Source: Stenotrophobium sp040387055 (GTDB taxonomy: Bacteria > Pseudomonadota > Gammaproteobacteria > Nevskiales > Nevskiaceae). From it: a DNA stretch of 34,766 bases. The DNA is taken from the NCBI GenBank assembly GCA_040387055.1, contig JAZKEM010000059.1, forward strand, positions 1-34,766, given 5' to 3'. The notes under the pieces were generated by a model. The model did no database searches, was not told the origin of the DNA, and saw nothing but the letters and a program-made list of their open reading frames with translations. This document shows positions 7,598 to 15,914 of this stretch, in pieces; within the stretch, counting starts at the first letter, position 1, and the number at the start of each line of letters is the position of its first letter. The position numbers and the translations under genes were made by a program.

Positions 7598-8320
7598 ATG
7601 AAGACGATGCAGCTTGATTCTGTCGATCGATTACCTGGATTTCGGAGACGTTTTCGCATTACGCCGACAGCTGATTGCGTTCTCAGTCAAGTGGAAGATG
7701 ACTATCACTGCATGAGCGTCGCGGTTCATCACGATGGCATTGTTGCAACGCACATTCATGCGGACCTTAGGCGTGCGCCATGGACGACGTGCCCGGGTGC
7801 ACCCGCTCAAGTTGAGAAGACGTTTACCGGCGTTCCATTACTTGCATTTGCTAAGCGCGGAGAAAAGAAGACCAATTGCACGCATCTGCATGATCTGGCC
7901 TTGTTGTGTGCCGAGCATGCGCTCGATAAGGAAGTACTGGTCTATGACATTCTCGTATCTGATCCCATAGAAGGGCGTCGTAGTGCTGAACTTCGACGTA
8001 ATGGCGCTACTGTCCTTGCTTGGAAAGAGTTGGATGGCAACATTGTTGAACCTGCTGAAATGGCTGGGCTCACAGTCTGGACGCTGAATCCTTGGATCGA
8101 GAGTCTCGATTCTGCGTTGCAGGAAGCAGCGAGATTACTGCGCTGGGGTGCTGTGCTTGCGCACGGGCGCATGATTCCGATGGAAAAGCAGTCAGATGCC
8201 AGTCGCATGCCTGCGAACTGCTACACATTCCAACCAGTGCGGGCCGTGGAGGCGCGACGCATTGTTGATGTGCGTGATTTTAGTAGTGGCACGCAACAGC
8301 CGCTGCAAGGATCTGCGTAG
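7598..8320 (+). CDS. DUF2889 family protein
   Basis: A 240-residue cytosolic protein of the DUF2889 family, recognised by LPGFRRRFRITPTADCVLS near the start and by VEDDYHCMSV, APWTTCPGA, FTGVPL and the NCTHLHDLALL segment. The conserved Cys, His and Asp residues suggest a metal site or enzyme activity, but no reaction is established that I know of. Either ATG 7598 or ATG 7607 may be the start; AGAGG at 7593-7597 fits 7607 better by spacing. It is a single-gene unit divergent from the KstD-like operon and shares its operator. Its stop codon TAG overlaps the head of the REP pair at 8317. Members of this family recur in polycyclic and steroid degradation loci, which fits the context. Confidence 0.8.
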   Translation: MKTMQLDSVDRLPGFRRRFRITPTADCVLSQVEDDYHCMSVAVHHDGIVATHIHADLRRAPWTTCPGAPAQVEKTFTGVPLLAFAKRGEKKTNCTHLHDLALLCAEHALDKEVLVYDILVSDPIEGRRSAELRRNGATVLAWKELDGNIVEPAEMAGLTVWTLNPWIESLDSALQEAARLLRWGAVLAHGRMIPMEKQSDASRMPANCYTFQPVRAVEARRIVDVRDFSSGTQQPLQGSA

Positions 8321-8382
8321 GGTGCGCTATGCGCACCATTTCCTCTCGTCGATAAGATCGCGGTGCGCATGGCGCACCCTAC
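8317..8382. repeat. Second inverted REP pair (GTAG-headed)
   Basis: GTAG (8317-8320) is followed by the hairpin GGTGCGC-TAT-GCGCACC (8321-8337). The inverted copy is GGTGCGC-ATG-GCGCACC (8362-8378) followed by CTAC (8379-8382). The head overlaps the stop codon of the DUF2889 gene. It lies between that gene and the convergent SDR gene and could also terminate or stabilise transcripts. Stem and loop differ from the pair at 2637, so two REP families are present. Confidence 0.75.
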
Positions 8383-8388
8383 ACATCA

Positions 8389-9315
8389 TCAATCGTTGAG
8401 AAAGCTGACGCCGGTTAGCTGTTCAGCAAGCGTCCATAAGCGGCTTGCGTCTGACTCGTTATGTGCGGCGCTAGCAACATGGGCAGGAACTGGCGGCCCT
8501 TTGATTTCCATAAAGCCACTGGGGCCAAAGTAACTTCCGCCCGCCACTTCAGGTCGCGTTAATGCGAGCAGCGTTGGCTCCGCTGCATGTTCTGGAGAAT
8601 TGAGGATTTTCGCTTCAATCCATGCATTAATTCTTTTTTTGAGCGGCGAAGCATTTTCAACCAGCGCTGCTCCGATGTTGGTGCCTGACATGCCAGGGTG
8701 AGCGCCGACACTGATCGAATTGATATTCGCGCGCTGAAAGCGTCGCTGTAGCTCTAGCATGAACATGACATTGGTGAGCTTGCTTTGACCGTAAGCGCCC
8801 AACGGCGAGTATTTGCGATGCTGGAAATTCGGATCTTCAAAATTAATCTTGCCGAGACGATGGGCGAGGCTGCCCAGATGTGCGACGCGACTATTCGGCG
8901 TTGTGCGAATGATATCAATCAGAAGACCGGTGAGTGCGAAGTGCCCGAGGAAGTTGGCGGCGAGTTGAGATTCAAAACCGTCCTTGGTCCGCTCCATTGG
9001 TGCGAGTGCGATGCCGGCGTTATTGCAGAGCATATCCAGCCGATCATGTTTTGAGCGGAAGGTTGCGGCGGCGCTGTGCACAGAAGCTTGATTACTCAGG
9101 TCGAGAGGGAGAATTTCAAAATGACCATTTGGGGCTGCTTTCAGCAGGTCAGCGACCGCGGCCTCTGCGCGTGGCATTGATCGGCAGGCGAGGGTGACCT
9201 TTGCGCCCGCTAGCGCCAGATGCAAGCAGGTCCAGTAACCGATGCCGCTATTGCCGCCGGTGACGAGCGCTATCTTGCCTTTCAGGTCGGGGATGTCGTT
9301 GGTTGTCCAAGTCAC
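8389..9315 (-). CDS. Short-chain dehydrogenase/reductase, retinol-dehydrogenase-like
   Basis: A 308-residue SDR of the longer retinol dehydrogenase/WW-domain oxidoreductase type. The cofactor motif TGGNSGIG (19-26), ACRS after beta strand 2 (suggesting NADPH preference), CNNAG, Ser149 and the catalytic Tyr175/Lys179 (YGQSK) are intact. The start is a GTG at 9315 with GGAAA about eight bases upstream. It is a single-gene unit divergent from mmsA and shares the operator at 9375; a TATAAG on the minus strand lies next to that operator and may be its -10. Likely role: oxidation or reduction of an alcohol/ketone on a lipophilic substrate. Confidence 0.88.
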   Translation of the reverse strand: MTWTTNDIPDLKGKIALVTGGNSGIGYWTCLHLALAGAKVTLACRSMPRAEAAVADLLKAAPNGHFEILPLDLSNQASVHSAAATFRSKHDRLDMLCNNAGIALAPMERTKDGFESQLAANFLGHFALTGLLIDIIRTTPNSRVAHLGSLAHRLGKINFEDPNFQHRKYSPLGAYGQSKLTNVMFMLELQRRFQRANINSISVGAHPGMSGTNIGAALVENASPLKKRINAWIEAKILNSPEHAAEPTLLALTRPEVAGGSYFGPSGFMEIKGPPVPAHVASAAHNESDASRLWTLAEQLTGVSFLND

Positions 9316-9372
9316 AAGTGATTTCCGATCATTCTTTATATGCGTAATACGATCCCATGTGTGGCTTATTCA

Positions 9373-9390
9373 GTCAACAACACTGTTGAC
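9373..9390. promoter_or_regulatory. TetR-type operator (site 2)
   Basis: This is the best palindrome of the seven sites: GTCAACA (9373-9379), four spacer bases, then TGTTGAC (9384-9390). The shared 14-base operator is 9375-9388. Read on the minus strand it differs by one base from the site at 21713, and there it is preceded by TATAAG, a plausible -10 for the SDR gene starting at 9315. On the plus side it lies about 130 bases before mmsA, where no clear -10 was found. Confidence 0.75.
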
Positions 9391-9516
9391 TTATAGTGCT
9401 TGCGGATTTAGCTTAGGCGGATAGGCTGGGCTCGCCGAATTGGTGTGCGCTATCCCGATAGTCGTCTGGCCCAATTTCTCACAATTGCTACTTAATAAAA
9501 TAATCGAAGGTCTCTC

Positions 9517-11037
9517 ATGTCTGCATCCGCACAAGCACAGCAAGCACTCGCCACGATTCCTCATTGGGTTGGCGGCAAAACCGTCGTTGGTTCGCTGTCG
9601 CGTGTAGGTGATGTTTATAACCCCAGCACGGGTGCTGTGTCGGCGCGCGTTCCATTTGCGACCGGCCAAGAGCTGGACGCATGCGTCGCAAATGCAAAGG
9701 CTGCATTGCCAGCTTGGGCAGCAATGCCTCCGCTGCGCCGTGCGCGCGTCATGTTCAAGTTTCGTCAGTTGTTAGAAGCGCACACAGATGAACTGGCCGC
9801 CATCATTTCTAGCGAGCACGGTAAAACGCTGAGCGACGCTCGCGGCGAAGTCGTGCGCGGTTTGGAAGTAGTTGAGTTCGCATGCGGCATTCCTGATTTG
9901 CTCAAGGGTGAGCACAGCGAGAACGTTGGCACCGGTGTCGATGCATTCAGTCTGCGCCAGCCTTTGGGCGTCGTGGCAGGTATCACGCCATTCAATTTTC
10001 CAGTCATGGTTCCACTGTGGATGATTCCAGTGGCGCTAGCCTGTGGTAACACGTTTGTTCTAAAGCCATCAGAGCGCGATCCTTCGGCCTCGATCCTTCT
10101 GGCGAAACTGCTGAAGGAAGCTGGACTGCCAGATGGCGTGTTCAATGTAATTAATGGTGACCGCGAAGCGGTTGATGGTCTGCTGCGTCATCCTGATATT
10201 TCAGCGATCAGCTTTGTCGGTTCAACTCCAGTCGCGCGCCACGTTCATCGCGAAGGCACGCTGAATGGCAAGCGCGTGCAAGCGCTGGGCGGAGCAAAGA
10301 ATCACATGGTGATCATGCCCGACGCGGACATTGACGATGTTGTCGAAGCCCTGCTCGGCGCGGCCTTCGGATCTGCTGGTGAGCGTTGCATGGCGATCTC
10401 GATTGCCGTGGCGGTTGGCGATGAGTGCGCTGATCAGTTGATTGCCAAGTTGGCGCCAAAAGTGAAGGCACTGAAAGTTGGTTTGCCGACTGACAACGCA
10501 ACCGAAATGGGCCCACTGATCACTGGCGAGCATCGTGCACGCGTCTGTGAATACATTGATTCCGGTGTGAGCGAAGGCGCGAAGCTGCTCCTTGATGGTC
10601 GTCCGGGCTACGTTGGAACACCGGGCGGCTTCTTCCTCGGTGGTTCCTTGTTCGACAAGGTCAGCACCGACATGAAGATCTACAAGGAAGAAATCTTCGG
10701 GCCTGTGCTGGGCATCATGCGCGTTCCAGATCTGGATTCTGCGATCAAACTCATCAACGCGCATCCGTTCGCAAATGGAACTGCGATCTTTACCCGCAGC
10801 GGTAACACTGCGCGTGCATTCACGTCGGGCATTGAAGTCGGCATGGTCGGCGTTAACGTGCCACTGCCAGTGCCGATGGCATTCCACAGCTTTGGTGGCT
10901 GGCGTAATTCGCTGTTTGGTGATCATCACGTTTACGGCCGTGAAGGCGTGCGCTTTTATACGCGCCAGAAGGCAGTCACCCAGCGTTGGCCGCGTGATGC
11001 GCAGGCTGCTGAATTTTCAATGCCGACAATGAAGTAA
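9517..11037 (+). CDS. mmsA: CoA-acylating methylmalonate-semialdehyde dehydrogenase
   Basis: A 506-residue ALDH of the MMSDH type, converting methylmalonate semialdehyde plus CoA and NAD to propionyl-CoA and CO2 (malonate semialdehyde gives acetyl-CoA). It has the distinctive family features: TPFNFP near 158, the nucleophile Cys291 in GERCMA, and no general-base Glu (QALGGAKNH at about 255, where other ALDHs have ELGGK). The C-terminal FHSFGGWRNSLFGDHHVYG is diagnostic. The ATG has GAAGG seven bases upstream. It heads a unit with an alpha/beta hydrolase and an MFS transporter, behind the operator at 9375. In this cluster it may handle a branched C3/C4 fragment from side-chain breakdown rather than valine; that is inference. 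Confidence 0.93.
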   Translation: MSASAQAQQALATIPHWVGGKTVVGSLSRVGDVYNPSTGAVSARVPFATGQELDACVANAKAALPAWAAMPPLRRARVMFKFRQLLEAHTDELAAIISSEHGKTLSDARGEVVRGLEVVEFACGIPDLLKGEHSENVGTGVDAFSLRQPLGVVAGITPFNFPVMVPLWMIPVALACGNTFVLKPSERDPSASILLAKLLKEAGLPDGVFNVINGDREAVDGLLRHPDISAISFVGSTPVARHVHREGTLNGKRVQALGGAKNHMVIMPDADIDDVVEALLGAAFGSAGERCMAISIAVAVGDECADQLIAKLAPKVKALKVGLPTDNATEMGPLITGEHRARVCEYIDSGVSEGAKLLLDGRPGYVGTPGGFFLGGSLFDKVSTDMKIYKEEIFGPVLGIMRVPDLDSAIKLINAHPFANGTAIFTRSGNTARAFTSGIEVGMVGVNVPLPVPMAFHSFGGWRNSLFGDHHVYGREGVRFYTRQKAVTQRWPRDAQAAEFSMPTMK

Positions 11038-11047
11038 CTAGCAGCCG

Positions 11048-11078
11048 CGGCGCCTGTCTTGATGACTTGCGCCGTTTT
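11048..11078 (+). terminator. Possible weak hairpin terminator/attenuator
   Basis: CGGCGC (11048-11053) can pair with GCGCCG (11069-11074), followed by TTTT (11075-11078). The loop is 15 bases and the U tract short, so it may only partly terminate between mmsA and the hydrolase gene. Confidence 0.3.
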
Positions 11079-11134
11079 GCGTTCGTTTCTGGATTGATTG
11101 CAGTACGCTACACCTGCTTCCACGGAGATGATGA

Positions 11135-12043
11135 ATGCAAGGTGTTGATCGGCTGACTTTCAAGGTATCCGGCCTTGAACTTATTGCAGACGCGGTAGGG
11201 CCAGCGGACGCAGCGCGCGTACTTTTCCTGCATGGCAGCGGCCAGTCTCGGCAGAGCTGGAGACGTGCATTGCAGGCAATAGGTCGTCGCGGATTACGCG
11301 GCATTGCACTCGATATGCGTGGTCATGGTGATAGCGCATGGTCGCCAGATGGCAAATACGATCTCAAAACCTTTGCTGCGGATCTTCGCCAGATTGTCGA
11401 TCAGATCGGCGGCGAGATTATCCTTGTGGGTGCTTCGCTGGGCGGCCTAGCCAGCATGCTTATCGTTGCTGAAAAAATAGCCTCCGTGCGAGCCTTGGTG
11501 CTCGTCGATATAACGCACCGCGTTGAGGAAGGAGGCGCGAAGGAAGTCGTTGCATTCATGAGTAGTGCGCCCGATGGTTTTGCCTCGCTCGATGCAGCGG
11601 CGGATGCAGTCTCGGCGTATCTTCCTCACCGCGAGCGTCCTAAAGATACGAAGGGACTCGAACGCAATCTGCGGTTACGAAATGGCCGCTACTATTGGCA
11701 CTGGGATCCTGCGTTTCTGAATATGGGACGTGGCGCGGATTCGGATTTCAGAAATGCCAGAGCCAGTGTTCTTGAGCAAGCAGCACGCTCAATCGGCATT
11801 CCAACTTTGCTCATTCGCGGTGGTCGCAGCGAGATTGTGAGCAAGCAATCCGTCAGTGAATTCCTCGAAATGGTTCCGCATGCCGAATTCATCGATATCG
11901 CTGATGCGCATCATATGGTGGCAGGCGACGCTAATGATGCGTTCAACGACGGCGTGCTTTCGTTCATCGATCGACAAATCAGTTCAGGCGCGATAGGTGG
12001 CGCTATCGGCAAAGCCCAAGAGGTGCACGCTCATGTCGAATGA
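11135..12043 (+). CDS. Alpha/beta hydrolase
   Basis: A 302-residue alpha/beta-hydrolase-fold enzyme. The oxyanion segment HGSGQSR (34-39), the nucleophile elbow Ser101 in GASLGG, a likely acid residue in RGGRSEIV (about 230) and a catalytic His in ADAHHMVAGD (about 259) are all present. ATG 11135 has GGAG seven bases upstream. It overlaps the following MFS gene by 11 bases, so the two are translationally coupled. Homologues with HMVAGD are annotated as esterases, peroxidase-like hydrolases or C-C hydrolases. In this setting it could hydrolyse an ester, lactone or CoA thioester; the sequence does not decide. Confidence 0.88.
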   Translation: MQGVDRLTFKVSGLELIADAVGPADAARVLFLHGSGQSRQSWRRALQAIGRRGLRGIALDMRGHGDSAWSPDGKYDLKTFAADLRQIVDQIGGEIILVGASLGGLASMLIVAEKIASVRALVLVDITHRVEEGGAKEVVAFMSSAPDGFASLDAAADAVSAYLPHRERPKDTKGLERNLRLRNGRYYWHWDPAFLNMGRGADSDFRNARASVLEQAARSIGIPTLLIRGGRSEIVSKQSVSEFLEMVPHAEFIDIADAHHMVAGDANDAFNDGVLSFIDRQISSGAIGGAIGKAQEVHAHVE

Positions 12044-13706
12044 AGCGAAGGTGCGCAAGTGGGCTGCGTTTGAGCCGCTCAGTGAGCCGACGTTCCGCAG
12101 GATCTGGTCCGCTAGTTTGTTGTCCAACTTTGGCCAATTGATTCTTGGCGTTGGCGCTGCATGGGAAATGACGCGACTCACCACATCGGTGAGTATGGTG
12201 GCGTTGGTGCAGACCGCATTGATGCTGCCGCTGATGATCGTCGCTGTGCCTGCAGGTGCTGTTGCGGATATGTTTGATCGACGCAAGATTGCAATCATCG
12301 GTCTTAGCTTCGCTACGCTCAGTGCTGCAACGCTGACGACGCTTGCTGCGCTAGGACTGACAACGCCGTGGATGCTTCTGATCTTCTGCTCACTGATAGG
12401 TGCGGGCGTCGCGCTATATGGGCCTGCTTGGCAGGCTTCGGTGATTGAGCAAGTCAAGGTAGAACAATTGCCTGCAGCCGTCGCTCTTTCTTCAGTGAGC
12501 TATAACCTTGCGCGTAGTTTTGGACCGGCCTTGGGTGGCATGGTCGTGATGGCCTTGGGAGCAATGGCCGCGTTTGCCATCAATGCTTTGTTCTATCTCC
12601 CATTGCTCGTTGCTTTTTTTATGTGGCAGCGCGTTCATGTGCCGCCAAGATTGCCGCCAGAGCAAATGCATCGCGCCATTGTTTCCGGTGCGCGATATGC
12701 AAAGCACTCACCATCCATTCGCAATGTGATGATTCGCGCTTTTGCTACAGGATTAGCAGGCGCTTCTACTGCGGCGCTCATGCCTTTGATTGCACGAGAT
12801 CTGCTGGGCGGTAACGCCAGCGTCTTCGGCTTGCTGTTAGGTGCGAGTGGTGTTGGCGCTGTAGTTGGCGCGTTCACAGTGGCTACCGTGCGTGAAAAGA
12901 TGAAGGCCGAGCAGGCGGTGAGCCTGTGTGCTGCTGTCGCGGGAGCGATGATCTTGCTGGTTGGTTTCAGTCAGAGCCTGTTGCTGACCTGTTTGTTGTT
13001 GATGATTGCGGGTGCGGCGTACATGTTGCTGGTGACTCTGCTGAGTGTTGGCGTGCAGCTATCGACGCCACGCTGGGTAGCCGCACGCGCTTTGTCATGG
13101 TTCCAGTCAGCGCTTACGGGCGGCATCGCTATAGGTGCCTGGATGTGGGGGCATGTCACTGCGGATTGGGGGCTCAGTACGGCGCTTATTGCTTCGGGCG
13201 TTGCGTTGCTGGTGACGCCAGTGATCGGCTTGGTTTTCCCGATGCCCCGTATTTCAAGAGAAGACGTTGAGGCTGTGGAGCTGGCGAACGAGCCCGAAGT
13301 TGGTTTGCAGATCACTGCGCGTAGCGGCCCGATCGTGATCGAAATTGATTATCGCGTGGATTCCGCTCGTGCCCGGCAGTTCTACGAGTTAATGCTGAAA
13401 CTTCAGCGTGCGCGCAAACGAAATGGTGCGTACGAATGGTCAATCTCGCGAGACATCGCCAATCCGGAGCTTTGGACAGAGCGATACCACTGCCCAACCT
13501 GGGGCGATTATCTGCAACAAAGAAGCCGTTACACGCAGGGCGATCAAGAACTGCAGGCCCGGGTGAATGAGTTTCATCTGGGGTTCGATCCGGCTTCTTC
13601 TGCGCTGCGCGTTCGCCGACGCCTTGAGCGTCCGTTTGGCTCCGTCCGTTGGCGTGCGGACTCCCCGGACGCTAATGGCGAATCGATCCATATATTGCCC
13701 CATTAA
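12033..13706 (+). CDS. MFS transporter with cytosolic C-terminal domain (MFS_3/EntS type)
   Basis: A 557-residue protein. The first ~405 residues form the membrane part of a major facilitator with many hydrophobic segments, MFS_3-like with an N-terminal LSEPTFRRIWSASLLSNFG. The last ~150 residues, from about ISREDVEAVE on, are soluble and resemble an antibiotic-biosynthesis-monooxygenase-type ferredoxin-like domain; this extension is known in the 'transmembrane secretion effector' family (PF05977). I chose ATG 12033, which overlaps the hydrolase stop and has AGAGG upstream; the frame is open to GTG 11997. It is probably an exporter or efflux pump for a pathway compound, but direction is not shown by sequence. 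Confidence 0.86.
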   Translation: MSNEAKVRKWAAFEPLSEPTFRRIWSASLLSNFGQLILGVGAAWEMTRLTTSVSMVALVQTALMLPLMIVAVPAGAVADMFDRRKIAIIGLSFATLSAATLTTLAALGLTTPWMLLIFCSLIGAGVALYGPAWQASVIEQVKVEQLPAAVALSSVSYNLARSFGPALGGMVVMALGAMAAFAINALFYLPLLVAFFMWQRVHVPPRLPPEQMHRAIVSGARYAKHSPSIRNVMIRAFATGLAGASTAALMPLIARDLLGGNASVFGLLLGASGVGAVVGAFTVATVREKMKAEQAVSLCAAVAGAMILLVGFSQSLLLTCLLLMIAGAAYMLLVTLLSVGVQLSTPRWVAARALSWFQSALTGGIAIGAWMWGHVTADWGLSTALIASGVALLVTPVIGLVFPMPRISREDVEAVELANEPEVGLQITARSGPIVIEIDYRVDSARARQFYELMLKLQRARKRNGAYEWSISRDIANPELWTERYHCPTWGDYLQQRSRYTQGDQELQARVNEFHLGFDPASSALRVRRRLERPFGSVRWRADSPDANGESIHILPH

Positions 13707-13716
13707 TCCCTGAATT

Positions 13717-13740
13717 TATAATAAACAACACTGTCGACTA
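13717..13740 (+). promoter_or_regulatory. Promoter with TetR-type operator (site 3)
   Basis: TATAAT (13717-13722) with a TTGCCC 16 bases upstream (13695-13700) makes a sigma-70-like promoter for the thiolase gene. The 14-base operator AAACAACACTGTCG follows at 13723-13736, so bound repressor would cover the promoter. Only one direction needs control here, since the upstream gene ends at 13706, and the far side lacks a -10-like hexamer. Confidence 0.7.
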
Positions 13741-13808
13741 AGAGCGGTTAGCGCGTATATACTCAGGGCTGATAATGCCGCTGCGCGCTATGCGTTTAGG
13801 AGATGAAC

Positions 13809-15062
13809 ATGGGTGAAGCTTTAATCATTGATGCCGTTCGTACGCCACGTGGAAGTGGCAAGCCGGGCAAGGGTGCCTTGGTCAATCTGCATCCGCAGCA
13901 TTTGGCTGCCACCGTGCTCAAAGCACTTCAGCAGCGCAACAACCTCAAGACCGAAGACATCGACGATGTCATCTGGGGCACCAGTGCGCAGAAAGGCATG
14001 CAGGGCGGCGACATGGGTCGCATGGCTGCACTGGATGCGGGCTTTGATGTTCGCGTCAGCGGCGTAACGCTTGATCGCTTTTGCGGTAGCGGCATCACCG
14101 CCGCGAGTATGGCTGCAGCGCAAATTCGCTCTGGCATGGAAGATCTGATCATCGCGGGCGGCACCGAAATGATGTCGCTCATCACCACGATCTCGCAGAC
14201 GGAAAGAGCAGCCGGCTTCAAGTCCTTGATGATGGGCTCCGGCAACGAGCGTCTGGCGCAGCGACATCCGCAATCACATCAAGGTGTGTGTGCTGATGCG
14301 ATCGCCTCGATGGAAGGCATTACTCGCGAAGAACTCGATGCTTTTTCGCTCGAAAGCCAGAGACGTGCTGGTGTCGCGATCAAGGAAGGTCGTTTCGACA
14401 AATCAATCGTTCCGGTTGTTGATGACGCAGGTAATGTGATTCTGGCGAAGGATGAATATCCTCGTCCGCAGACCACTGCAGCAGATCTTGCAGCGCTCAA
14501 GCCGAGCTTTGATCAAATTGCGGATATGCCGGTTGATGCTAACGGCACGACATTCAGAAAGTTAATCAATCGTCGTTATCCTGATCTCAAGATCGAAGCC
14601 TTCCATCACGCGGGCAGTTCCTCAGGCGTGGTGGATGGCGCTGCAGCGCTGTTGATTGCATCGGAAGATTACGCTCGCAAACACGGTCTCAAAGCGCGCG
14701 CTCGCATTGTGGCCACGGCCAATATTGGCGATGACCCAACGTTGATGCTGAATGCCCCAGGCCCTGCCGCCAAGAAAGTACTGGCTAAGGCTGGTCTTAC
14801 GATTAATGACATCGACCTCTGGGAAATCAACGAGGCCTTTGCGGTCGTGGTTGAAAAGTTCATCCGTGATCTTGGTTTGGATCGTGAGAAGGTCAACGTC
14901 AATGGCGGCGCTATAGCGCTGGGCCACCCAATCGGCGCTACCGGCGCGGTATTGATTGGCACCGTGCTCGATGAACTGGAAAGACGCAATCTGAAGCGCG
15001 GTTTGATCACGATGTGTGCTGCTGGCGGCATGGCCCCGGCGATCATTATCGAGCGCGTGTAA
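13809..15062 (+). CDS. Thiolase (acetyl-CoA C-acyltransferase family)
   Basis: A 417-residue thiolase that cleaves a 3-ketoacyl-CoA with CoA, or condenses two acyl-CoAs. The nucleophile Cys92 in DRFCGSG, the NEAF motif, His373 in GHPIGATG and the general-base Cys403 are intact, though the last motif reads CAAGGMAPA rather than the usual CGGGMG. ATG 13809 has AGGAG six bases upstream; ATG 13803 directly abuts that site and is less likely. It is the first gene of a unit with a lipoyl-less E2 acyltransferase, behind the operator at 13723. The likely role is thiolytic shortening of an acyl side chain or of a ring-opened intermediate. Confidence 0.93.
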   Translation: MGEALIIDAVRTPRGSGKPGKGALVNLHPQHLAATVLKALQQRNNLKTEDIDDVIWGTSAQKGMQGGDMGRMAALDAGFDVRVSGVTLDRFCGSGITAASMAAAQIRSGMEDLIIAGGTEMMSLITTISQTERAAGFKSLMMGSGNERLAQRHPQSHQGVCADAIASMEGITREELDAFSLESQRRAGVAIKEGRFDKSIVPVVDDAGNVILAKDEYPRPQTTAADLAALKPSFDQIADMPVDANGTTFRKLINRRYPDLKIEAFHHAGSSSGVVDGAAALLIASEDYARKHGLKARARIVATANIGDDPTLMLNAPGPAAKKVLAKAGLTINDIDLWEINEAFAVVVEKFIRDLGLDREKVNVNGGAIALGHPIGATGAVLIGTVLDELERRNLKRGLITMCAAGGMAPAIIIERV

Positions 15063-15092
15063 GCGAAACCATTTTTTGTTGGAGTTTGTGCG

Positions 15093-15836
15093 GTGACCGA
15101 AAAAACAATCACGATGCTGCCGTGGCCTGCGGATGACCTGTCTGTCTATGGTCCGGTGACTTCAAGTCCAGTCGGACGCACACAGCAATACGTCGCGCGT
15201 GCCATGTATAGAAACTGGGCGTTGATTCCTCATGTCACGCATAACGATGACGCCGATATAACGATGTTCGAACGTCGTCGTAAGGAATGGAATGCAGCGC
15301 ATCCTGATCAGAAGCGCTCCTTGTTGTCGGCACTAGTCAAAGCGTCGGTTGCTGCTCTGAAGCTCTATCCAAGATTCAACAGCTCGCTTAGCGCTGATGG
15401 CGCAACCTTAATCACCAAGCAGTATTTCCATATTGGTATTGCAGTTGATGTGCCAAACGGCCTGTTGGTGCCAGTGATTCGCGACTGCGACACGCAGAAT
15501 ATTGATCAAATTGGTGGGCAGATCGCGAGCATTTCTGAGAAGGCCCGGACTAAAGGGCTCTCATTAGCTGAGATGTCGGGTGGTTGCTTCACCTTGTCAT
15601 CGTTGGGCCACATTGGCGGGACTTCGTTTAGCCCGATTATCAACGCGCCGGAAGTTGCCATTCTCGGCATTTGTCGGAGCAGAGACTGTTTCGTCCCCGA
15701 TGCAGAGGGGCGCCCGGTCCTGCGCCAGATGCTGCCGCTCTCACTCAGTTATGACCATCGCGTGATCAACGGCGCGGATGCTGCACGCTTCGTTCGGGCG
15801 ATTGCTGACTGGCTCGAAGAATACAAATTTGAATGA
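15093..15836 (+). CDS. Stand-alone E2-type acyltransferase catalytic domain (no lipoyl domain)
   Basis: A 247-residue protein matching only the catalytic core of 2-oxoacid dehydrogenase E2 enzymes. It begins at the linker that precedes the core in AceF-type E2 (WPADDLSVYGPV, 11-22), then has RNWALIPHVTHNDDADIT (40-57), the YFHIGIAVDVPNGLLVPVIR strand, and the active-site DHRVINGADAARF with His222. Both the lipoyl domain and the E1/E3-binding domain are missing, although a ribosome site (GGAG, nine bases before GTG 15093) supports this start. The gene follows the thiolase by 30 bases. It may transfer an acyl group between CoA and an unknown acceptor. No E1 or E3 gene is in the window. Confidence 0.85.
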   Translation: MTEKTITMLPWPADDLSVYGPVTSSPVGRTQQYVARAMYRNWALIPHVTHNDDADITMFERRRKEWNAAHPDQKRSLLSALVKASVAALKLYPRFNSSLSADGATLITKQYFHIGIAVDVPNGLLVPVIRDCDTQNIDQIGGQIASISEKARTKGLSLAEMSGGCFTLSSLGHIGGTSFSPIINAPEVAILGICRSRDCFVPDAEGRPVLRQMLPLSLSYDHRVINGADAARFVRAIADWLEEYKFE

Positions 15837-15841
15837 TCAAA

Positions 15842-15863
15842 ATCCCATCGCAAATGATGGGAT
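15842..15863 (+). terminator. Hairpin after the thiolase-E2 unit
   Basis: ATCCCATC (15842-15849) and GATGGGAT (15856-15863) form a perfect 8-bp stem with a 6-base loop a few bases after the E2 stop codon. There is no U tract, so it may be a weak terminator or a transcript-end stabiliser separating this unit from tetR. Confidence 0.4.
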
Positions 15864-15876
15864 AACGAGCGGAATA

Positions 15877-15905
15877 TTGACGGTTTCGACTATCATGGAT
15901 ATACG
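15877..15905 (+). promoter_or_regulatory. Candidate sigma-70 promoter of tetR
   Basis: TTGACG (15877-15882) and TATACG (15900-15905) are separated by 17 bases, the optimal spacing. Transcription would begin about 15912, just before the operator at 15915-15945, so the regulator can repress itself. Confidence 0.5.
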
Positions 15906-15914
15906 TAATACAAA

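Noticed and set aside
10222..10929. 235-residue frame on the minus strand within mmsA
   Set aside because: It is antisense to a clear MMSDH coding sequence, with no recognisable domain and no ribosome site.
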